Source: CAZVIK01 sp964627045 (GTDB lineage Bacteria > Acidobacteriota > Terriglobia > Bryobacterales > Bryobacteraceae). From it: DNA of 10,213 nucleotides. The number at the start of each line of letters is the position of its first letter. The stretch's first letter is position 1. Shown here piece after piece: positions 1 through 5,869 of this stretch. The stretch lies in the NCBI GenBank assembly GCA_964627045.1, contig CAZVIK010000148.1, positions 1 to 10,213 of the forward strand, read 5' to 3'. The notes below the pieces were generated by a model. The model saw only the letters and a list, made by a program, of their open reading frames with translations. It had not been told where the DNA came from and searched no databases. Both the position numbers and the translations under genes were made by a program.

Positions 1-1
1 C

Positions 2-64
2 AAGAGCGAATCCGAGATCAAGTACGGCGACGAGGTCCCGGCCAAGGAGACCAAGACCCCCTGA
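2..64 (+). CDS. C-terminal end of an unidentified protein (partial)
   Basis: An open frame enters from the left edge and stops at TGA 62-64. It encodes 20 visible residues, KSESEIKYGDEVPAKETKTP, a charged Lys/Glu-rich hydrophilic tail. No family can be named from so little. The assignment is weak because a second frame, that of the following membrane protein, is also open across the same bases. An AAGGAG at 44-49 inside this tail could serve as ribosome binding site for the next gene, which would support a closely packed gene pair. Confidence 0.4.
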   Translation, partial: KSESEIKYGDEVPAKETKTP

Positions 65-105
65 CCCCTCGCGGACCGCTTCCGAAGACGCCGTGGCGCA
101 CTCTG

Positions 106-1407
106 TTGTGGCTATTCGCGGTCTCCCTGCTGGTCTACAACCTGAATTTCCAGCGGATCGCTTCGGGAGACACGGTGGCGGCGGGCCTGCTCCCCTTCTC
201 GATCTGGATGGACGGCTCGGTGGCGGCGGATCGCTTCTATCCCTACCTGGCCGGACACGCGCCGCATCAGACGCAGGGATTTCAAGTCAAGGATGGGCGC
301 GCTTACTCGGCCTATCCGATCGCGCTTCCGCTGTTGCTGGCGCCCCTGTACGCCCCCGCGGCGCTGGCGGCGCGCGCCGGCGGGTGGGACACGGGCCGGA
401 TCGTGGTTGTGGCGGCGATCCTGGAGAAGTGGATGGCCTCGTTGGTGGCGAGCCTCTCGGTGGCTGCGTTCCTGCTTCTGGCCCGGAGGCTGGCCGGGCC
501 GGGAATCGCCTTGACGGCCAGCCTGATCTACGCCTTCGCCACCGAAACCTGGGCGATCTCCAGCCAGGCGTTGTGGCAGCACGGCGGCGGGGAACTCGCC
601 GTCATCGCGGCGCTGTACGGATTGGTGCGATTCCAGGAACGCCCTGAGGAGGCGCGCTGGCTGCTGGCGGCGGGCACCGCCGCCGGAGGCGCGCTGGCCA
701 TCCGCCCGACCAACGCGCTACTGCTCGCGGTGGTGGGGGCGTGGCTCCTGTCCGCCCGGCGCCCGGCGCGAGACTGGCTCGCGTTCTGGGCAGGGCCGTT
801 GCTGCTTGGGTCGCTCACCGCGGGCTACAACCTGCACGTATTCGGCCGGCTCGCGGGCGGTAACGCCCCTTCGTTCGATTCCCCGCTTTGGGCCGGCCTT
901 GCCGGCACGCTTCTGAGCCCAGGCCGCGGGCTGTTGGTCTATACGCCGGTGGCGGCGTTTTCCGTGTGGGGCGCGTGGCTTTGGCTCAAAGACCGCCGCC
1001 GGTTCCCCAGTCCGGTGTGGCCGGTTTCGATCGGCTTCACAGTGCTGCTGGTGCTGGTGGTGAGCAAGTGGCGCGTGTGGTGGGGTGGCCACTGTTGGGG
1101 GCCGCGCCTGTTGACCGACGCGGCGCCGTGCCTGGTCTTGCTGCTGCTTCCGGCGCTGGCGCGGATCGGCCGGCACGCGGCGGGCGCCGCCGTGCTGGCC
1201 GTGGCTGTCGCGGCTTCCGTCACCGCGCAGGCGCTGGGCGCCTTCTGCTACCCTGCGACGCGCTGGGACGAGACTCCGGTCACCATCGGAGAGCGGCCGT
1301 CCCGTTTGTGGGATTGGCGCGACAGCCCAGTGGCGCGGAGCGTCCGGGCCGGACCGCGCATCGGACCCGATCCGGCGGCGTGGCCGGCGATCCGGAAGAT
1401 CATCTAG
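106..1407 (+). CDS. Multi-pass membrane protein, GT-C glycosyltransferase-like
   Basis: Encodes 433 residues from TTG 106, dominated by hydrophobic segments (about residues 2-18, 70-90, 98-125, 135-155, 162-175, 186-215, 225-240, 275-295, 305-320, 338-375). The first membrane segment is followed by an acidic loop (SGDT at 20-23), and late in the protein comes KWRVWWGGHCWGPRLL (321-336). This arrangement resembles GT-C fold enzymes that move sugars from lipid-phosphate carriers outside the membrane. The exact family and substrate are not visible. The start is uncertain: the frame is open to the window edge and TTG 106 has no Shine-Dalgarno. A CTG at 61, 11 bases after AAGGAG, would add a basic N-terminus (TPRGPLPKTPWRT) fitting the positive-inside rule. 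The gene ends tail to tail with cheX and shows no tie to motility apart from position. Confidence 0.6.
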   Translation: MWLFAVSLLVYNLNFQRIASGDTVAAGLLPFSIWMDGSVAADRFYPYLAGHAPHQTQGFQVKDGRAYSAYPIALPLLLAPLYAPAALAARAGGWDTGRIVVVAAILEKWMASLVASLSVAAFLLLARRLAGPGIALTASLIYAFATETWAISSQALWQHGGGELAVIAALYGLVRFQERPEEARWLLAAGTAAGGALAIRPTNALLLAVVGAWLLSARRPARDWLAFWAGPLLLGSLTAGYNLHVFGRLAGGNAPSFDSPLWAGLAGTLLSPGRGLLVYTPVAAFSVWGAWLWLKDRRRFPSPVWPVSIGFTVLLVLVVSKWRVWWGGHCWGPRLLTDAAPCLVLLLLPALARIGRHAAGAAVLAVAVAASVTAQALGAFCYPATRWDETPVTIGERPSRLWDWRDSPVARSVRAGPRIGPDPAAWPAIRKII

Positions 1408-1940
1408 CCTTCCAGGGCGCAGGTATTCTGGAAGCCGGGGCGGATGGCGATCGGCGGCTTGCGGTTGGGCGCCAGGAAGACCTTGACCTCCAGCTTTCCC
1501 TGGGCAGTGGTGAAAGGGTACACGGTCCAGTTGCCGTCGCCGGCGCTCTTGGCGGCGAAATTCTTGCCGTAGACCACGGTCGGGATGCTCAGCCCCATCG
1601 GCCCAAGATGCTCTTCGAGGGCCGTCTTGGCGTTGCCGAGGATCATGTTGGTGATTTCGGCAATCACGTCGAGAACCTCGTCGGTGACCGTTTCGGCCGT
1701 TGTCATGAGCATCTGGGAGGTGATCTGGCAGGCGAAAGCGCCCGAACAGGTCACGCAACCGGTGCCCACCCACTGGCCGGCCAGGCCGATCAACGAGACG
1801 ACGCCGTCGGCCGGGGGCGGCGGGGATTTCTCCGGGTAGGGCTCGCCGCAGGTCGCCTCCATGCCCAGCATGGTGTCGAAGACGTCGCGGGTCGCGGTCT
1901 GTATCACGTCGGTGATGATTTTCGGGTCGAGGGTCTCCAT
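1404..1940 (-). CDS. cheX: CheX-like CheY-P phosphatase
   Basis: Encodes 178 residues. The core helix EVLDVIAEITNMILGNAKTA carries the E-x2-N signature of the CheC/CheX/FliY phosphatases (E95, N98), whose acidic and amide side chains promote hydrolysis of the CheY aspartyl phosphate. CheX proteins work as cytoplasmic dimers. The gene lies 31 bases downstream of cheY on the same strand, so a response regulator and its phosphatase are probably co-transcribed. Odd points are a proline-rich insertion (residues 36-43) and a cysteine cluster GCVTCSGAFAC (C62, C65, C71), which I do not recall as typical of CheX. An AAGG lies 9 bases before the ATG. Only one ExxN helix is evident, which argues for CheX rather than CheC. 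It could instead be a diverged CheX-domain protein with another partner. Confidence 0.75.
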   Translation of the reverse strand: METLDPKIITDVIQTATRDVFDTMLGMEATCGEPYPEKSPPPPADGVVSLIGLAGQWVGTGCVTCSGAFACQITSQMLMTTAETVTDEVLDVIAEITNMILGNAKTALEEHLGPMGLSIPTVVYGKNFAAKSAGDGNWTVYPFTTAQGKLEVKVFLAPNRKPPIAIRPGFQNTCALEG

Positions 1941-1971
1941 GGAAGTGGACCTTGCATCGGCGGCCCGCCCG

Positions 1972-2343
1972 TCAGGACAGGCTCAGCAGTTTCTCCTTGA
2001 TCTGGTCGGCGGTGAACGGTTTCCTGACGTACCCGGCCGCGCCCAACCCCACTGCCTCCAGGACTTTCGACTGGTTGCCTTCGGTGGTGATCATAATCAC
2101 CTTCACGGCCTGCCACTGCGGATTGCCGCGGATCTGGCCGAGCAGTTGCATCCCGTCCATGTTGGGCATGTTGATGTCCGAAAGCACCAGATCCACGCTG
2201 TTGGCCTTCAGAATCTCGAGGGCCTGGACGCCGTCGCCGGCCTCGTATATGTTGCCCAAGGGAAGCTCCGCCTGCTTGAGGACGCGGTGGAGGATCTTTC
2301 GTATCGCTGCCGAATCGTCAACGATCAGTATGTTCGGAGGCAT
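1972..2343 (-). CDS. cheY: CheY-like single-domain response regulator
   Basis: Encodes 123 residues, a lone receiver domain with no output domain. The acidic pocket is D9/D10 (ILIVDDS), the phospho-acceptor is D56 (LVLSDINMP), the switch threonines are T86/T87 (MITTEG) and the conserved lysine is K108 (VRKPF). This is the full set needed for Mg-dependent phosphorylation by CheA and conformational switching. It sits just upstream of a CheX phosphatase gene and is divergent from fliM, the switch protein CheY-P binds. A motor-switching CheY is therefore much more likely than an unrelated stand-alone receiver. No clear Shine-Dalgarno precedes the ATG. A weak sigma-28-like promoter lies upstream at 2366-2393. 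No cheA is in the window, so the cognate kinase cannot be checked here. Confidence 0.88.
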   Translation of the reverse strand: MPPNILIVDDSAAIRKILHRVLKQAELPLGNIYEAGDGVQALEILKANSVDLVLSDINMPNMDGMQLLGQIRGNPQWQAVKVIMITTEGNQSKVLEAVGLGAAGYVRKPFTADQIKEKLLSLS

Positions 2344-2365
2344 GGAAGTGTCTACGCGATTACTT

Positions 2366-2393
2366 CTATCGTTGGGGTGGATCGGGATCTTTA
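2366..2393 (-). promoter_or_regulatory. Weak sigma-28-like promoter for cheY-cheX
   Basis: On the minus strand a -35-like TAAAG (TAAA at 2393-2390) is followed after 16 bases by AACGATAG (2373-2366), which keeps the CGATA core of the GCCGATAA consensus. The -10 box ends 22 bases before the cheY ATG, almost the same distance as at fliM, flbD and the small leftward gene. It is weaker than the other four, with spacing one base longer and only five of eight -10 bases matching. Confidence 0.45.
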
Positions 2394-2411
2394 GTGGGGC
2401 GCCAAGAAGTC

Positions 2412-2430
2412 CCGCCGTAAGGCGGCCGCC
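2412..2430. promoter_or_regulatory. Palindromes between divergent cheY and fliM promoters
   Basis: CCGCC-GTAA-GGCGG (2412-2425) is a perfect 5-base inverted repeat around GTAA, and it overlaps the perfect 10-base palindrome GGCGGCCGCC (2421-2430). Both lie between the two predicted -35 boxes (2390-2393 and 2454-2457), so neither promoter would transcribe them. A shared operator is possible, but in DNA this rich in GC such palindromes also arise by chance. Confidence 0.25.
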
Positions 2431-2453
2431 GGGCCGGGGGCCGTGTTTCCCGC

Positions 2454-2480
2454 TAAAGGTCCGGGCGAAAATGCCGATAG
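2454..2480 (+). promoter_or_regulatory. Sigma-28 (FliA/SigD) promoter for fliM
   Basis: TAAA (2454-2457), exactly 15 bases, then GCCGATAG (2473-2480). This matches the sigma-28 consensus TAAA-N15-GCCGATAA at every position but the last. Transcription would start near 2487, giving a leader of about 15 bases before the TTG of fliM. It is the strongest promoter match in the window. Confidence 0.8.
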
Positions 2481-2501
2481 CAGTCGCGCGGGGGTAGACC
2501 T

Positions 2502-3458
2502 TTGAGCCGGGAACTCAGCCAGCAGGAAATCGACTTACTATTTCGCGGCGCACAGCAGGCCGGCGACGAGGACGCCGGGGCCAAAGCGGTCGCGTTCGAT
2601 TTCCGGCGCCTGGACCGGATTCCAAAATCGCAGTTGCGCGCCATCCGCCTGATGCAGGACAACTTCGTCCGGAATCTCGCATCGAGCCTTTCGGCCTACC
2701 TGCGCACCTACCTCACGGTCAGCCTGGTCAGCGTCGAGCAACTCTCCTATGCCGAGTTTCTGGACGGGTTGGCCTCGCCGACCTTCCTGGTCGGCCTGGG
2801 TCTACGCCCCTACGAAGGCAGCGCCATTCTGGAACTGAACCCGAATCTCACCTTCCCCATCCTGGAGTGCCTGCTCGGTGGAAAAGGAAAGCACTCCAGC
2901 ACGATGAACCGCGAGATCACCGAGATCGAGCGAAGCTTGATGGAGGGACTGCTGCGCATCATCCTGAAGGACCTCCAGCAGGCCTGGTCGGCGATCACCT
3001 CCATCGAGTTCACCGTCGAGACCATGGAGACCGAGCCGCAGATGCTCCAGGTGCTCGATCCGGGCGAGGCGTTCGTGGCGACCGGGATCGAGGTGCGCAT
3101 CGGCAGCACCATCGGCATGATGAACCTGGCCATCCCCTCGTTGATCATCAAGATGATGCGCTCGAAGTTCGACCACCAGGGCGGGCGCCGCGTGCGGTCC
3201 AGCGAAGCCGACCACGCCCGCATGCTGAGCCTGGTTCGGCAATCGCAACTCGGTCTCGACGTCAAGCTGCGCGGGCCCAAGTTGGCCCTGGGCGACCTGA
3301 TGAGCCTGGAAGCGGGCGACACCATCCGGCTGGACTTCCCGCTGGTCCGGCCGTTGGACTGCATGCTCAACGGCGTCCTGAAGTTCCGGGGGCAGGTGGT
3401 CAGCGCCGGCAACAAGAAAGCGTTCCTGCTCGAAGAGCTTTGTCCGGCGCAAGGGTGA
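2502..3458 (+). CDS. fliM: Flagellar motor switch protein FliM
   Basis: Encodes 318 residues, a normal FliM length. The N-terminus SRELSQQEIDLLFRG matches the conserved segment that binds CheY-P. The middle domain (about 35-230) carries the FliM hallmarks SYAEFLDGLASPTF (82-95), LELNPNLTFPILE and LLGGKG (124-129, the GGxG loop contacting FliG). A C-terminal SpoA domain (about 245-312, LRGPKLALGDLMSLEAGDTI) contacts FliN in the C-ring. The start is TTG 2502, chosen because it places SQQEID at the expected N-terminal position; GGGG at 2491-2494 is a plausible ribosome binding site. The gene has its own sigma-28-like promoter. Unusually, fliN does not follow; a leftward gene converges on the fliM end instead. 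Confidence 0.93.
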   Translation: MSRELSQQEIDLLFRGAQQAGDEDAGAKAVAFDFRRLDRIPKSQLRAIRLMQDNFVRNLASSLSAYLRTYLTVSLVSVEQLSYAEFLDGLASPTFLVGLGLRPYEGSAILELNPNLTFPILECLLGGKGKHSSTMNREITEIERSLMEGLLRIILKDLQQAWSAITSIEFTVETMETEPQMLQVLDPGEAFVATGIEVRIGSTIGMMNLAIPSLIIKMMRSKFDHQGGRRVRSSEADHARMLSLVRQSQLGLDVKLRGPKLALGDLMSLEAGDTIRLDFPLVRPLDCMLNGVLKFRGQVVSAGNKKAFLLEELCPAQG

Positions 3459-3460
3459 TC

Positions 3461-3480
3461 GCGGCCGGGGCGCCCGCCGC
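3461..3480. terminator. GC hairpin between convergent stop codons
   Basis: The bases between the fliM stop (3458) and the stop of the leftward small gene (3482-3480) form a near-palindrome: GCGGC pairs with GCCGC over 5 base pairs, then a C-C mismatch, then two more pairs around a 4-base loop. Its exact fit to the convergent gap suggests a two-way terminator. There is no T-tract on either side, so intrinsic termination is unproven. Confidence 0.3.
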
Positions 3481-3761
3481 TACGGCACCGCGCCGGCGGC
3501 TGCGGCCCGGGGAAGCCGCCCGGCGGCCAGGTGCCGGAGAAGCTCGATGGCGGCCGGGGATGGAAGGGGCCGCGCATCCTGCGCGATGGCCCGCAGCAAC
3601 TCCCACCGCTCTTCCTCCCACGCGTCATCGTCCGATGCGCGCCGCCGGCCGGCGAAAAGCCCCAAGGCGGCCCGGACCGATCCGGCGGGCTCGCCTTCCA
3701 AAAGTTGAAGGATCCGTCCGGCGGCCAGCGCCGAGTCGAGACCAGGGCCCGGTAGCGTCAT
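3480..3761 (-). CDS. Small protein of unknown function with sigma-28-like promoter
   Basis: Encodes 93 residues from ATG at 3761. I do not recognise a family. It is predicted soluble and mostly helical, rich in Ala, Leu and Arg, with an acidic run DDDAWEEE (44-51) and amphipathic stretches around 10-38 and 53-82. There is no signal peptide or membrane segment. Support for a real gene is threefold. Codons end mostly in G or C on this strand. It fills a gap where the plus strand offers no convincing protein. A minus-strand promoter TCAA-N15-TCCGATAT sits with its -10 box 20 bases from the ATG. The gene converges on fliM and diverges from flbD. The frame stays open further upstream through antisense of flbD and motA, which I treat as shadow. 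A flagellar role, for example as a chaperone or regulator, is inferred only from promoter and context. Confidence 0.55.
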   Translation of the reverse strand: MTLPGPGLDSALAAGRILQLLEGEPAGSVRAALGLFAGRRRASDDDAWEEERWELLRAIAQDARPLPSPAAIELLRHLAAGRLPRAAAAGAVP

Positions 3762-3781
3762 GGGTTGCGTTCCAGAACCCC

Positions 3782-3808
3782 ATATCGGACGCGCGCCGCC
3801 GTGTTTGA
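3782..3808 (-). promoter_or_regulatory. Sigma-28-like promoter for the small leftward gene
   Basis: On the minus strand TCAA (3808-3805), 15 bases, then TCCGATAT (3789-3782). Both boxes and the spacing are identical to those upstream of fliC on the plus strand. The -10 box ends 20 bases before the ATG at 3761. Its -35 box lies 12 bases from the -35 box of the opposing flbD promoter, so the two are back to back. Confidence 0.65.
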
Positions 3809-3820
3809 GCCAAACGGGGG

Positions 3821-3847
3821 TCGAAGGCGGTCCCGCAAGGCCGATAT
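3821..3847 (+). promoter_or_regulatory. Sigma-28-like promoter for flbD-motA-motB
   Basis: TCGA (3821-3824), 15 bases, then GCCGATAT (3840-3847), a full match to the SigD -10 consensus. The -35 is weaker (TCGAAG against TAAAG or TCAAG). The -10 box ends 19 bases before the flbD ATG. It overlaps an in-frame ATG at 3846, which helps exclude that codon as the start. It may drive the series from flbD to the TPR-glycosyltransferase gene. Confidence 0.7.
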
Positions 3848-3866
3848 GTCCGGTTGGCGGTGCTTT

Positions 3867-4100
3867 ATGATCCGGGTAACACGCCTGAACCATGTCCCCT
3901 TGGTGTTGAACTCGGATCTCATTGAACACATCGAAACCACGCCAGACACCGTCATTTCGCTGACCAACGGCCAAAAGATCGTCGTCCTGGAGACGGCCGG
4001 CGAGTTGGTGAGAAGGGTAATCCAGTTCCGCCGGGCCATCTTGGGATGCGACGCGGAGCCGGCCGAGGGAAGCGTCGACGCCCAAGGCGAAGGAGGCTAG
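3867..4100 (+). CDS. flbD: Flagellar protein FlbD (SwrD family)
   Basis: Encodes 77 residues. The opening MIRVTRLNH and the segment EHIETTPDTVISLTNGQK are characteristic of the small FlbD family. The Bacillus subtilis member, SwrD, is reported to raise flagellar motor power. Family members commonly sit just before motA and motB, as in spirochaetes and as here. This is not the unrelated Caulobacter NtrC-type regulator also called FlbD. ATG 3867 was chosen because family proteins begin MI.LTRLN; upstream in-frame ATG 3846 falls inside the sigma-28 -10 box and would probably not be transcribed. The last 20 residues (after Cys61) are a hydrophilic, poorly conserved-looking tail. motA starts 9 bases downstream, and the motA Shine-Dalgarno AGGAGG overlaps the last flbD codons. 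Confidence 0.88.
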   Translation: MIRVTRLNHVPLVLNSDLIEHIETTPDTVISLTNGQKIVVLETAGELVRRVIQFRRAILGCDAEPAEGSVDAQGEGG

Positions 4101-4109
4101 CGGCAAGCG

Positions 4110-4967
4110 ATGGCCGCAAACCCGGAGAAAGCGAAAGGCGAACGGGCCAAGCTCGACCTGGCAACCTGCGGCGGCCTGGTGCTGGCCATCGGAGGAATTC
4201 TCGGCGGGTTGGTGCTGGAGGGCGGCAACATCCGCGACGTTTCCCAGATCACGGCGGCCTTGATCGTCTTCGGCGGGACCCTGGGGGCCGTCCTGGTCAC
4301 CACGCCGGTGCCGGTGCTGACGGGAGCCGTCCGCCAGATCGGGCAAGTGTTCCTGCGGCGCGAGCGGGACCCGGCGGCCGTCGTCGAAGAGGTGATTCGT
4401 TTCGCCACCAAGGCCCGCCGCAGCGGCATCGTGTCGCTGGAGACCGACGTCGGCGCGGTGGCCGATCCGTTCCTTCAAAAAGCCCTCGGACTTGCCATCG
4501 ACGGCATGGAATTGAAAGAACTCCGCAAGATGATGGAGACCGAGATCAGCCTGGAAGAGCAACGGGGCGAGGAAGAGGCGAGGGTCTACGAGGCCGCCGG
4601 AGGATATGCTCCCACGATCGGGATTATTGGAGCGGTGCTCGGGCTGATCCAGGTGATGAAAAACCTCTCCAATATCGACGCGGTGGGGCACGGCATCGCC
4701 GTGGCCTTCGTGGCGACGGTCTACGGCGTCGGCTCGGCGAACATTTTCTTCCTCCCGGCCGGAAACAAGCTCAAGGCGCGGGCGCGCGAACAGGCCCTCA
4801 TCCGGGAACTCGCCCTGGAGGGGGTGAGCGCCATCGTCGAGGGGCTGAATCCGAAGCTGATCCGGTTCAAGCTGGAGGCCTATGCCAAGAACGACAGCGG
4901 CAAACAGGCGCGGTCCCCGGCCGGCGCCAGATCGTCGACCGCCGCGGCCTTTGGAGGCGAACGCTGA
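4110..4967 (+). CDS. motA: Flagellar stator protein MotA (MotC-like)
   Basis: Encodes 285 residues, the ion-channel stator subunit that pushes on FliG. There are four membrane segments: about 17-37, 46-66, 168-185 and 196-216. The large cytoplasmic loop carries the conserved charged stretch around ARRSGIVSLE (102-111). The segment YAPTIGIIGAVLGLIQVM (166-183) includes the proline and glycines lining the ion path, and VATVYGVGSANIFFLPAGNKL closes the domain. LEGGNIRDVSQITAALIVFGGTLGAV is divided in the style of Pseudomonas MotC rather than enteric MotA, in my judgement. The Shine-Dalgarno AGGAGG (4091-4096) is 13 bases from the ATG, which is rather long. It is followed 8 bases later by motB and presumably co-transcribed from the flbD promoter. 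The C-terminal 25 residues are a low-complexity tail. Confidence 0.93.
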   Translation: MAANPEKAKGERAKLDLATCGGLVLAIGGILGGLVLEGGNIRDVSQITAALIVFGGTLGAVLVTTPVPVLTGAVRQIGQVFLRRERDPAAVVEEVIRFATKARRSGIVSLETDVGAVADPFLQKALGLAIDGMELKELRKMMETEISLEEQRGEEEARVYEAAGGYAPTIGIIGAVLGLIQVMKNLSNIDAVGHGIAVAFVATVYGVGSANIFFLPAGNKLKARAREQALIRELALEGVSAIVEGLNPKLIRFKLEAYAKNDSGKQARSPAGARSSTAAAFGGER

Positions 4968-4975
4968 GGCATCCC

Positions 4976-5803
4976 ATGGCACGCAAGAAGCGGCCCGGCG
5001 CACCGGAAAACCATGAACGCTGGCTGATCAGCTACTCGGACTTCATCACCTTGCTGTTCGCCTTCTTCGTGGTGATGTTCGCGAGTTCGAACCAAGACAA
5101 GGTCAAGGCGCAGCAGTTCTCCGATTCGGTGCGCCAGGCCCTGGGAAACGACCACGCCGTGGCCAAGGTGGCGGCGGTGCTGGGCGGAACGGTAAACGAA
5201 CGCGGGCAGGGAAACGCCCAACGCAAAGGGCCTGGCGGCACGATTCCCGAGGCCAAGGACGGCGGGCCGTTGCGTCCCGAGGTGGCCGAACTGCTTCCGT
5301 CGCTGGAGTTTCTGAGCCGCGAACTCCAGCAGGAGATCGCCGCGGGCCGCCTGAAGCTCAGCCTGGAGCCGCGCGGCCTGGTGGTGACTCTCCCGCAGGC
5401 CACCTACTTCCCCTCCGGGCAGGACACCATCGATCCCGCGACGTTCCCGGTGATGGCCAAGGTCGCCGAGACGGTTCGCCGGTTGCCCAACCAGATCCGC
5501 CTGGAAGGGCATACCGACTCGGTACCGATTCACAACTCGCGGTTCCGCAGCAACTGGGAGCTTTCGGTGTCCCGCAGCCTGGCCATGCTGGAACTGCTGG
5601 CGACGCGCTACGAGATCCCGCGCCGCCGCATGGCGGTCGCCGGTTACGCCGATAACGCTCCCATCCAGCCAAACGACACCGAAAGCGGCAGGATGCAGAA
5701 CCGGCGCGTGGACCTGGTCATCGTCAACCAGATGGGGTTGACGAACGAGCCGGCACCACTGGCGCCCAAGGCGAGCCCCACCGGCGTGTCTCCCGGGGAG
5801 TGA
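4976..5803 (+). CDS. motB: Flagellar stator protein MotB (MotD-like)
   Basis: Encodes 275 residues. A short basic N-terminus is followed by one membrane helix containing the ion-binding aspartate D22 (WLISYSDFITLLFAFFVVMF). A periplasmic linker (about 38-125) follows, then an OmpA-like peptidoglycan-binding domain (about 128-252) with LEGHTDSVPI, NWELSVSRS and GYADNAPIQPN...RMQNRRVDLVI. The helix resembles proton-type MotB/MotD more than sodium-type PomB, so proton drive is the likelier guess, but this cannot be settled by reading. ATG 4976 has TGAGG 6 bases upstream and begins just after the motA stop; the same frame stays open further upstream, but that part is a shadow of motA. The C-terminal tail (about 253-275) is proline-rich. 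Confidence 0.93.
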   Translation: MARKKRPGAPENHERWLISYSDFITLLFAFFVVMFASSNQDKVKAQQFSDSVRQALGNDHAVAKVAAVLGGTVNERGQGNAQRKGPGGTIPEAKDGGPLRPEVAELLPSLEFLSRELQQEIAAGRLKLSLEPRGLVVTLPQATYFPSGQDTIDPATFPVMAKVAETVRRLPNQIRLEGHTDSVPIHNSRFRSNWELSVSRSLAMLELLATRYEIPRRRMAVAGYADNAPIQPNDTESGRMQNRRVDLVIVNQMGLTNEPAPLAPKASPTGVSPGE

Positions 5804-5869
5804 CTTCGGCATTCCGCCTGCAAGAGCAAACGGGGAAAGGCCGGCCGCAAGGGCTGGTGCGACCAAATC

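Noticed and set aside
718..1773. Minus-strand open frame spanning the membrane gene and cheX in another frame
   Set aside because: Its product is Arg/Gly/Gln-rich with no fold-like pattern, typical of a GC-rich shadow of two real genes.
3846..3866. ATG 3846 as the flbD start
   Set aside because: It overlaps the predicted -10 box GCCGATAT and would not be in the transcript; the family begins MI.LTRLN, matching ATG 3867.
4046..4975. Upstream extension of the motB frame
   Set aside because: It overlaps nearly all of motA in another frame and reads as Arg/Gly-rich shadow; ATG 4976 has a good ribosome binding site and the standard MotB N-terminus.
3762..5003. Long minus-strand open frame continuing upstream of the small leftward gene
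   Set aside because: It is antisense to flbD and motA, whose plus-strand products are clear family members. Only the part from ATG 3761 has its own promoter and lies outside other genes.
5629..5655. Perfect sigma-28 -10 box GCCGATAA at 5648-5655 on the plus strand, upstream of fliW
   Set aside because: It encodes the conserved YADN of the MotB OmpA domain, so the bases are explained by protein sequence. The -35 position reads CATG, and the fliW start is more than 200 bases away, unlike the 19-22 base spacing at four of the five accepted sites.
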